Shown here piece by piece: positions 1-6,588 of a DNA stretch of 64,000 bases. The stretch is from Oceanicola sp. 22II-s10i. Its GTDB lineage: Bacteria > Pseudomonadota > Alphaproteobacteria > Rhodobacterales > Rhodobacteraceae. The position numbers and the translations under genes were made by a program. The first letter of the stretch is position 1, and each line of letters begins with the position of its first letter. The DNA lies in the NCBI RefSeq assembly GCF_002210105.1, contig NZ_AQQU01000010.1, positions 1 through 64,000 of the forward strand, read 5' to 3'. Below the pieces are notes generated by a model, which saw nothing but the letters and a program-made list of their open reading frames with translations, was not told where the DNA came from and ran no database searches.

Positions 1-71
1 CCTTCTCGCTCCGCGGCGGAACCCGCGAAATCCTCCGCGGCATCATCGCGCGCGGCCTCGGGCTGCGCTGA
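1..71 (+). CDS. Acyl-CoA dehydrogenase, C-terminal end (partial)
   Basis: The last 22 codons of a gene that begins before the window. Read in the frame that stops with TGA at 69-71, the peptide has the GGTREILRGIIAR pattern typical of the last helix of acyl-CoA dehydrogenases, where the GGT/S-x-E segment contacts FAD. It lies 21 bp upstream of a crotonase gene on the same strand, so the two probably belong to one operon. Substrate cannot be inferred from this fragment. Confidence 0.8.
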   Translation, partial: FSLRGGTREILRGIIARGLGLR

Positions 72-92
72 ACTTAACCTGGGAATAACGAA

Positions 93-893
93 ATGTCGGA
101 CATACTGCTGGAAGACCGCGACGGCCACGTCGTCACGCTGAGCCTGAACCTGCCGGACCTGCGCAACCCGATCTCGGACGACGAGATGGTCGAGGCGATC
201 CTTGCCGCGATCGAGCGGGCGGACAACGACGTGTCGGTCCGCGTCGTGATCCTGACCGGCGTGGGCAAGGCGTTCTCGGCGGGTGGCAACCTGCGGAAGA
301 TGGGCAAGGACGGCGGGTTGAACGACGCGCTGCCGGTGCGGACCCGCAAGAACTACAAGACCGGGATCCAGCGCCTTCCGCTGGCCTTCGAGGCGCTCGA
401 GGTGCCGGTGATCGCGGCCGTGAACGGCCCCGCCATCGGCGCGGGCTGTGACCTGGCGTGCATGTGCGACCTTAGGATCGGGTCCGAACGGGCCGTCTTT
501 GCCGAAAGTTTCGTCAAGGTCGGCATCGTCCCCGGCGATGGCGGCGCGTGGCTGCTGCCCCGGATCGTCGGTTTCTCCAAGGCCTGCGAGATGGCCCTGA
601 CCGGCGCACCCGTCACGGCGGACGAGGCGCTGGCCTGCGGGCTCCTGTCCCGCGTGGTGCCCGAGGCCGAGCTGATGGCCGAGGCGCGCAAGCTGGCCGA
701 CCAGATCGCCGCGAACCCGCCGCATGCGGTGCGCATGACCAAGCGCCTGCTGCGCGAGGCGGGGCAGGCGACACTGTCCGGCATCCTCGAAACCTCCGCC
801 GCGATGCAGGCGCTGGCGCATGCAACCGGCGATCACGACGAGGCGGTGCGCGCGATGCTGGAGAAGCGCGACGGCACCTATACCGGAGAGTGA
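93..893 (+). CDS. Enoyl-CoA hydratase/isomerase family (crotonase) protein
   Basis: A 266-residue crotonase-fold protein acting on acyl-CoA thioesters in the cytosol. The oxyanion-hole segments are visible: FSAGGNL near residue 64 and NGPAIGAGCDLACMCD near residue 110. The two glutamates used by classical enoyl-CoA hydratases are not conserved: the first position (GGCEL in the rat enzyme) is Asp in GAGCDL, and the second is Phe in ESFVKVG. A related chemistry (isomerase, hydrolase or an atypical hydratase) is therefore as likely as hydration. It sits between an acyl-CoA dehydrogenase end and a MaoC-fold gene, which supports a role in a dedicated acyl-CoA degradation operon. Confidence 0.85.
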   Translation: MSDILLEDRDGHVVTLSLNLPDLRNPISDDEMVEAILAAIERADNDVSVRVVILTGVGKAFSAGGNLRKMGKDGGLNDALPVRTRKNYKTGIQRLPLAFEALEVPVIAAVNGPAIGAGCDLACMCDLRIGSERAVFAESFVKVGIVPGDGGAWLLPRIVGFSKACEMALTGAPVTADEALACGLLSRVVPEAELMAEARKLADQIAANPPHAVRMTKRLLREAGQATLSGILETSAAMQALAHATGDHDEAVRAMLEKRDGTYTGE

Positions 894-927
894 CCATGCC
901 CCCGCTGCGCCGTCCCGAGGGCGGATC

Positions 928-1776
928 GTGACACCGCAAGCCGCCCGGACCATACGCGACCGTTTTATCCCTGAAGCGGTGCGCAGCCACGGCTGGCGCG
1001 ACTGCATGTTGCATGCGCTCGCCATCGGCGCGGGCATGGATCCGGCGGCCGAACACGATCACCACCTGCTGGACGAGGCCCGCATGAGGACTGCGCCGGA
1101 CATGGTTTCGGCGATCCTCGACCCGGCTCAGTGGCATGCGGGCGTGACGTCGCTCGTCTGGCACGAGGTCACCTGGCATGCGCCGGTGCCGGTCGAGGCC
1201 GAGCTTCGGCGGCACAGTCGCATTCTTGCCAGCGACGCGTTGTCCGGGGGGATGTCGCGCCTGGAGGTGGAGCACCGGGTCGATCACCTCGGTCGAACTC
1301 TGGCCACCGCGCGGCAGGTCGTCATGGCGGGGGCGGCGACGGGCCGGCAGAACCTGCGGCAGACCGAGGCTCCGGTCATGCCTGACAGGGCGCCCGACCA
1401 TGTGGTCGAGGCCGCGACGCAGCCGCAGATGGCCCTGATCCATGTCGAGACGGGCGGGGGCCAGCCGATGAACTTCGATCCCGCCGCCGCGCGGGCCGCC
1501 GATCTGGACCGGCCTGTTCTGCAGGACCTCGCCATCGCAGGCGTCGCGCGGCGCGCACTTGCCGACGCCCTGTGCCAAGGCCGCCCGGATGCCGTTGGAA
1601 CGCAGCGGGTCCGCTTCGCCGGGCATGCGGTTCCGGGCGACACCCTGCGCACGGAAATATGGCTGGACGGGGCGACCGCGATCTACCGGACCTGTGTCGC
1701 GGGCGGGGCACCGGTCTGTGACGGCACGTTCCGACGGTCCGGATCGGCAGCCAACGAGGAGGGGAAAACGACATGA
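928..1776 (+). CDS. MaoC-fold (hydratase-2-like) protein with substituted catalytic residues
   Basis: A 282-residue protein related to (R)-specific enoyl-CoA hydratase 2 (MaoC/multifunctional-enzyme hydratase, double hotdog). The N-terminal LHALAIGAG segment and the C-terminal RFAGHAVPGDTL segment are typical. GTG at 928 is the preferred start: it has a purine-rich GAGGG about 7 bp upstream, and the reading frame further upstream overlaps the crotonase. In the hydratase-2 motif SGDxNPLH this protein reads TGGGQPMN (residues 175-182), so the catalytic Asp is Gly177 and the His is Asn182. It is probably not an ordinary hydratase. Its end overlaps the next gene (ATGA), implying translational coupling. 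Confidence 0.72.
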   Translation: MTPQAARTIRDRFIPEAVRSHGWRDCMLHALAIGAGMDPAAEHDHHLLDEARMRTAPDMVSAILDPAQWHAGVTSLVWHEVTWHAPVPVEAELRRHSRILASDALSGGMSRLEVEHRVDHLGRTLATARQVVMAGAATGRQNLRQTEAPVMPDRAPDHVVEAATQPQMALIHVETGGGQPMNFDPAAARAADLDRPVLQDLAIAGVARRALADALCQGRPDAVGTQRVRFAGHAVPGDTLRTEIWLDGATAIYRTCVAGGAPVCDGTFRRSGSAANEEGKTT

Positions 1777-2183
1777 CGACAGAAGACCTGACCGACGAAC
1801 TGAGGTCCATCCAGCCGCCCTTCGCCGACCTGCTGGGGATCACGATCACCTCGGCCACAGCCACCCGGATCGAGGCCGAGATGCCGGTCATCAAGGCCAT
1901 TTGCAACCGCAACGATGTCCTGCATGGCGGCGCGCTGATGGCGCTGGCGGACAACATGGGCGGCACCGCGACGGCCTTTCACCTGCGGCCCGGCGACACG
2001 ACCTCTACCATCGAGAGCAAGACGAACTTCATGAAGCCCCTGCCGCTCGGCGACGTGGCCTATGCCTGTACGACGCCGCTGCACCTCGGCTGGCGGACGC
2101 TGGTCTGGCAGACGGCGATCACGCGGCGCGACGGCAAGATGGCGGGGATGGTGACGCAGACCCAGATCATCATCCGGGCCTGA
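1773..2183 (+). CDS. PaaI-family hotdog acyl-CoA thioesterase
   Basis: A 136-residue single-hotdog protein. The HGGALMALADNMGG helix near residues 49-62 is the family hallmark (in PaaI-type thioesterases the following acidic residue activates water). It would hydrolyse stalled or excess acyl-/aroyl-CoA and return CoA. The ATG overlaps the stop of the MaoC-fold gene by four bases, so the two are translated together. Length matches the family. The natural substrate is not evident. Confidence 0.85.
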   Translation: MTTEDLTDELRSIQPPFADLLGITITSATATRIEAEMPVIKAICNRNDVLHGGALMALADNMGGTATAFHLRPGDTTSTIESKTNFMKPLPLGDVAYACTTPLHLGWRTLVWQTAITRRDGKMAGMVTQTQIIIRA

Positions 2184-2209
2184 CGATGTCCGCCGCCGCG
2201 CCCCCCGGT

Positions 2210-2590
2210 TCAGGATTTCAGCGCGGTTGGCTGGTAGGCGGCGAGACGCCAGGTCCCGCCCTCGTTCACCCAGACCGAGAGGGTCTGGTTGTCCACGGTC
2301 GCCTCGCGCGGGCCAGCCGTGATGTCGGCGGTCAGACGCGAATGCAGAAGCGCCACGTCGCCGAGGTCCTGAACCGTTTCGTCCTGATGGGTGATGCGGC
2401 GGTAACGGATCGCGCCCGAGGTCAGCTTGTCCAGAAGCGCCGCGCGTCCGTCGAGGGTGCCGCTGGCGTGGTAGAACACCAGCCGCTCGGACAGGCAGTC
2501 GGCCAGCAGCTCCCAGTCTCCCTCGAGCATCGCGCGGCAGCGATCCTTTTCGCGGTTCAGGATGGCGGTTTCGGTGGACTGGGCGCTCAT
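2210..2590 (-). CDS. NTF2/SnoaL-like domain protein (DUF4440 type)
   Basis: A 126-residue protein with the alpha+beta cone pattern of the NTF2-like superfamily, including a YRRITHQDETV strand and the LGDVALLHSRLTADI segment common in DUF4440/SnoaL-like proteins. Members range from polyketide cyclases and steroid isomerases to non-catalytic binding domains, so the function is open. ATG at 2590 is preceded by a good AGGAG site. It converges on the thioesterase gene and is divergent from the monooxygenase gene at 3027, so it may share the intergenic control region with it. Confidence 0.75.
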   Translation of the reverse strand: MSAQSTETAILNREKDRCRAMLEGDWELLADCLSERLVFYHASGTLDGRAALLDKLTSGAIRYRRITHQDETVQDLGDVALLHSRLTADITAGPREATVDNQTLSVWVNEGGTWRLAAYQPTALKS

Positions 2591-3026
2591 GTGATCTCCT
2601 CCCCGAGGCAAATGCGTCCCGCGACCGCGATAAGGGCCGCCGGTGCGCCCAGACTTGCCGCTCCGGATCGGGGGAACAAGCGGCCGGTTGGGACGGGAGG
2701 GTGCGATCCATACGCAAGGGTATTGACCCCGCGCGATACGGCCATGCATGCATGCCTTTGTAAGATAGATGAAAATATCAAATCTGGGGCGACATGATCC
2801 CGCACTTTGCACGCTATTCCCGCGCTAGCGGAATTCCATGTTCCGGACTCCTCAGGTTTGATGCCAGCCGGATCGCCGCCCTAGTATGTGCACAGACCCG
2901 GCGCGTGGCCGACAGCCAGGAAACCGGGACGGAGCCGCCGCGCGGAGCATGTGGCGGGCGAACACGCGGTGTGTCGAAGGGCCTGTTGCCCGACGGGGCC
3001 GGATTTCCCGAAAAGGGTGAGGAACA
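2591..3026. other. Divergent intergenic region between NTF2-like and monooxygenase genes
   Basis: A 436-bp gap between divergent genes, hence likely to hold promoters for both. It contains an AT-rich island (about 2755-2795) unlike the surroundings and a perfect 12-bp palindrome CATGCATGCATG at 2743-2754. I see no convincing -35/-10 pair. An open frame from 2794 to 3030 has no recognisable similarity and I do not call it a gene. Confidence 0.5.
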
Positions 3027-4679
3027 ATGAAACAAAGCCAATCCATTCAGGCCAGCCGCCAGGTCGACGCCATCGTCGTCGGCGCCGGGTTCGGCGGGCT
3101 TCAGGCCCTGCATCACCTGCGGGAACAGGGGCTGACGGCGCATCTGGTCGAGGCGGGCAGCGATCTTGGCGGGACGTGGTACTGGAACAAGTATCCCGGC
3201 GCGCGGGTCGATATCGAAAGCCTCGAATACTCCTACGCCTTCTCGGAGGAAATCCAGCAGGAATGGAGCTGGTCGGAACGCTATTCGCCGCGCAAGGACG
3301 TGTTCGACTACCTGAACTTCGTCGCCGACAAGCTGGACCTGCGCGGGCACATGCAGTTCGACACGCGGATCGTCTCGGCCACCTTTTCGGATGAGGACGG
3401 CGTCTGGACGCTGACCTCCGAGGCGGGCGAGACCTTTGTCGCGCGGCACGTGTTCTGGGCGCTCGGCTTCCTGTCGCAGAGCTATATTCCCGACATTCCT
3501 GGGCGGGACACCTTCAAGGGCACGCTGGTTCATACGTCGCGCTGGCCGGACGAGGGGATCGACCTTGCCGGCAAGCGTGTCGGCTGCGTCGGTGTCGGCG
3601 CGACCGGTGTGCAGTTCGTCCCCGAGGTGGCCAAGGTCGCCGGGCACCTGTCGGTGTTCCAGCGGACGCCCAACTGGTGCCTGCCGCAGCGCAACGAACC
3701 GATGCGCGAGGACTACGAACGCTTCGTCAAGGAGAACTACGCCGAGATCCGCAAGCAGGAGCATGAGCAGCGCGGGGCGGGCCATGTCCTCTTCGACTAC
3801 GAGATCAGCACCGCCAACACCCGCTCTCCGCTCGATTATTCCGAGGAGGAGCGGAACGCGATCTACGAGCATTACTGGAAGAAGGGCGCGATCCACATCA
3901 CGCGGGGCTTCTTCGGGCTGATCCTGGACGAGGGGGCGAACGACACGCTGCGCGCCTTCTGGGAAAAGCAGATCCGCGACACGGTCAAGGATCCCGAAAC
4001 CGCCGAAAAGCTGATCCCCGATTTCCCGCCGCTGACGCGTCGTCCCTGCGGCGAATACGGGTATTACGAGGCCTACAACCGCGACAACGTCGAGCTGATC
4101 GACTGCAAGGCGAACCCGATCGCCTCGATCTGTCCCGAAGGCGTCAGGCTGGAGGACGGCACGGTCGTGGAACTGGACGTTCTGGCCTTTGCCACCGGCT
4201 TCGACGCGGGGGCCGGGGCGCTGCGGCAGATCGCGATCAGCGGGCGCGACGGGCTCACACTGTCCGAGGCGTGGTCCGAGGGCATCCGCACGCATCTGGG
4301 CATGATGGTGGACGGCTTCCCCAACATGTACGTCCTGGGCGGCGCGCAGAGCCCGGCCGCGCATTTCTCGCCGCCGCTGCTGGTCGTCTACCAGACCAAG
4401 CTCGCATTGCGGCTGATGGAGGCGGCGGACGCGCTCGGCGACGGGCGGGTCGAGGTGACGCCGGAGGCGGTGGACGGCTGGACCCGCCATGTTTCCGAGG
4501 TGATGGAAAAGACGATGGTCGCGAAATCCGGCAGCTGGTGGATGAGCGCGAACGTCCCCGGCAAGCCGCGCCAGCCGGTGGCCTATGCGGGTGGCTTCGC
4601 GGCCTACCGGGACTGGGCGGAGAAGTCGCTGGACGACGGGTTCGCCGCCTACCGACTGACGGCGCCGGCAACGACCTGA
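3027..4679 (+). CDS. Baeyer-Villiger-type flavin monooxygenase
   Basis: A 550-residue FAD/NADPH-dependent monooxygenase of the cyclohexanone/steroid monooxygenase class. It inserts oxygen next to a ketone to give an ester or lactone. Visible motifs are the N-terminal FAD Rossmann VVGAGFGG (residues 16-23), GTWYWNKYPGARVD, the Baeyer-Villiger fingerprint FKGTLVHTSRWP starting at residue 163, and the NADPH Rossmann GVGATG near residue 189. Length is normal for the family. ATG at 3027 follows a GAGGAA site. The gene is followed by a convergent IclR regulator. The lactonase, CoA ligase and beta-oxidation genes downstream suggest the product is ring-opened and degraded. Confidence 0.92.
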   Translation: MKQSQSIQASRQVDAIVVGAGFGGLQALHHLREQGLTAHLVEAGSDLGGTWYWNKYPGARVDIESLEYSYAFSEEIQQEWSWSERYSPRKDVFDYLNFVADKLDLRGHMQFDTRIVSATFSDEDGVWTLTSEAGETFVARHVFWALGFLSQSYIPDIPGRDTFKGTLVHTSRWPDEGIDLAGKRVGCVGVGATGVQFVPEVAKVAGHLSVFQRTPNWCLPQRNEPMREDYERFVKENYAEIRKQEHEQRGAGHVLFDYEISTANTRSPLDYSEEERNAIYEHYWKKGAIHITRGFFGLILDEGANDTLRAFWEKQIRDTVKDPETAEKLIPDFPPLTRRPCGEYGYYEAYNRDNVELIDCKANPIASICPEGVRLEDGTVVELDVLAFATGFDAGAGALRQIAISGRDGLTLSEAWSEGIRTHLGMMVDGFPNMYVLGGAQSPAAHFSPPLLVVYQTKLALRLMEAADALGDGRVEVTPEAVDGWTRHVSEVMEKTMVAKSGSWWMSANVPGKPRQPVAYAGGFAAYRDWAEKSLDDGFAAYRLTAPATT

Positions 4680-4692
4680 TCGTACTCGACGA

Positions 4693-4727
4693 ACTGAACC
4701 GGATGGGGTTTCCCCCGCCGGTTCAGT
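4693..4727. terminator. Hairpin between convergent monooxygenase and iclR genes
   Basis: A 10-bp perfect stem (ACTGAACCGG / CCGGTTCAGT) encloses a smaller GGGG-TTT-CCCC stem. It lies exactly between two convergent genes and overlaps the iclR stop codon, so it could end transcription from both sides. No long T-tract follows, so an intrinsic terminator is likely but not certain. Confidence 0.5.
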
Positions 4728-5562
4728 CAGCGTCCATGTCGTCCTCGCCCGCGCCGCGCTGGTGATCCAGTTCCGTGGCGATGGCGTGGGCGGCGTCCGT
4801 CAGCATCGGCGCCAGCGATGCCGCAAATTCCGCGGTCATGTCGTCGGCCTTGGTGAATATCGTGATAGCGCCGTAGCACTGCCCGGACAGGGCATGGATG
4901 GGCGCCGACACGGCGCCGATTCCGGGAATGAAAAACCCTTGGGTGCGCGCGTAGCCGAGGCGCCGGACCTCGGCCACCATGTTCATCATGTCGTCAAATC
5001 CCAGCCCGCCGCGCGTCAGCACGTTCCATTCGTTGGCAAAGAGGATCTCCTCGACCTGTGCGTCGTCCAGCCGCGAAAAGACCGCGAGGCTGGCCGCGCT
5101 CGACCCCAGCAGGCTGACATAGCCCACCTTGGCGACCGACTGGTTGGCATTGATGAAGTCGTTTCGCCCGCGCACCGAAGCCGCCACGACGCCGAAGCGC
5201 CCCTGCCGGCTGGTGAGCAAGGTCATCTCGCCGGTCTCCTCGCTGATGCGGGTCATGTGGTCGCGCGCGGCGTCGATCAGCAGCTTGGGCGGCGCGGCAC
5301 TTTCCAGCGCCAACGCCAGCGAACCGAGCTTGTACCGGCGGCCCGAAGATTCCTGCACGACAAGGCCGACGCGACGCAGCGCCTGAAGGATCCGGTGGGT
5401 CGTCGGACGGGTCAGACCGGCGGCGCGGGACAGGTCGATCAGGCGCACCCCAAGCGGCGCGTGAGAGGCGAGCTCGGCAAGGATTGTCATAGCACGATCA
5501 AGGGCTTGCGTGCCGGACTGGGGGCGGCCGTGCCCCTCCATCTGTTCGAATTTAACGTCCAT
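4723..5562 (-). CDS. IclR-family transcriptional regulator
   Basis: A 279-residue DNA-binding regulator. An N-terminal winged helix-turn-helix (about residues 20-85, with LSRAAGLTRPTTHRILQAL as the recognition region) is followed by an IclR effector domain (about 100-265). IclR proteins usually sense a catabolic intermediate and control an adjacent operon. ATG at 5562 is chosen because GGGAGGAG lies about 6 bp upstream. It is divergent from the crotonase/acyl-CoA dehydrogenase/ligase genes starting at 5712 and convergent with the monooxygenase, so it is the likely local regulator of ring-ketone catabolism. Confidence 0.9.
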   Translation of the reverse strand: MDVKFEQMEGHGRPQSGTQALDRAMTILAELASHAPLGVRLIDLSRAAGLTRPTTHRILQALRRVGLVVQESSGRRYKLGSLALALESAAPPKLLIDAARDHMTRISEETGEMTLLTSRQGRFGVVAASVRGRNDFINANQSVAKVGYVSLLGSSAASLAVFSRLDDAQVEEILFANEWNVLTRGGLGFDDMMNMVAEVRRLGYARTQGFFIPGIGAVSAPIHALSGQCYGAITIFTKADDMTAEFAASLAPMLTDAAHAIATELDHQRGAGEDDMDAD

Positions 5563-5711
5563 GTCCAACTCCTCCCGAGTCCACAATATGAGAACTCCGG
5601 ACCGGGGCTTACAAGAGCGATTGGATCGTCCGGCGGTTTCCGTCACCCTGAATTCCACATCGCGGGCTTGCCGTCGTCGGCCCCCGCCAAGCACGAAAAC
5701 GGAGATTTCAG

Positions 5712-6584
5712 GTGCCGGACCAAGACCAAGAACAGCTCGTGATCTATGCCACCCCTGCTGACGGCGTGGCGCGGATCACGTTGAACCGTCCCGACAAGCG
5801 CAACGCCCAGAACGCGCCCCTGCTCTACGCGCTTGACGCCGCGTTCCAGAAGGCCGCGCGCGACAACGACATCAGGTGCATCATCCTCGATGCCGCCGGT
5901 GCGGACTTCTCGGCCGGGCACGATCTGTCGGCGGGCTACCTGAAGAACATCGAATACATCAAGGGCATCAACCCGGTGACGATGGAAGGCGGTTTCGACC
6001 GCGACGGCGCCGAGGGGATGTACGCGACCGAGCAGGAAATCTACCTCGACCTCGTCAAGCGGATCCGCAACCTGCCCAAGCCGACAATCGCCGCCGTGCA
6101 GGGCAAGTGCATCGCGGCGGGCCTGATGCTGGCCTGGGCCTGCGACCTGATCATCGCCTCCGAGGAAGCGACCTTCATGGACCCGGTCGTGACCTACGGC
6201 ATGCCCGGCGTGGAATGGTTCGCGCACCCCTACGAGCTGGGGATCCGCAAGGCCAAGCAGATGCTGTTCACCGCCGACAAGTGGACTGCGGCCGATGCCA
6301 AGGTCTTCGGCATGGTGAACGAGGTCGTGGCGCGCGATGCGCTGGCTGACACCGCGCTGGCGATGGCGTCGAAGATCGCGACCAAGCCGACCTTCGCCCT
6401 GCGGACCGTCAAGGAGGCGATCAACCGCGCGGCGGACCATCCCGGCATCCAGCCGTCGATCGAGGCGAACATGCCGCTGCACCACCTCGCGCACCAGCAC
6501 AACATGCGGCTCTATGGCCGGGCGATGGACCCCACCCATGTGCCGGGCTGGTCGGCCGCCCCCGCCAAGAAACCGGCCGAGTGA
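5712..6584 (+). CDS. Enoyl-CoA hydratase/isomerase family protein
   Basis: A 290-residue crotonase-fold protein starting at GTG 5712 with GGAG seven bases upstream. The oxyanion-hole segments FSAGHDLS and GKCIAAGLMLAWACD are present. The classical hydratase glutamate positions are not kept (Met in GLMLAW; Val in the DPVVTYG segment). A long insertion follows the first oxyanion loop (about residues 75-110) and the C-terminal tail is Pro/Ala-rich. Some crotonases with this layout are annotated as enoyl-CoA hydratases without assay. It is first in the run 5712-10555 with a dehydrogenase and a CoA ligase. Confidence 0.85.
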   Translation: MPDQDQEQLVIYATPADGVARITLNRPDKRNAQNAPLLYALDAAFQKAARDNDIRCIILDAAGADFSAGHDLSAGYLKNIEYIKGINPVTMEGGFDRDGAEGMYATEQEIYLDLVKRIRNLPKPTIAAVQGKCIAAGLMLAWACDLIIASEEATFMDPVVTYGMPGVEWFAHPYELGIRKAKQMLFTADKWTAADAKVFGMVNEVVARDALADTALAMASKIATKPTFALRTVKEAINRAADHPGIQPSIEANMPLHHLAHQHNMRLYGRAMDPTHVPGWSAAPAKKPAE

Positions 6585-6588
6585 CGCC

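Noticed and set aside
2743-2754. CATGCATGCATG palindrome as an operator
   Set aside because: It is a simple alternating repeat that is self-complementary by construction; no second copy was found near regulated genes.
2794-3030. A 78-codon open frame before the monooxygenase
   Set aside because: It has no ribosome site or recognisable similarity and overlaps the monooxygenase start; it looks like chance open frame in GC-rich DNA.
5563-5711. IclR operator in the iclR/crotonase gap
   Set aside because: Only short 6-bp CCGGAC/GTCCGG arms 25 bp apart were found, which is weak in GC-rich DNA. An operator is expected here but I cannot point to it.
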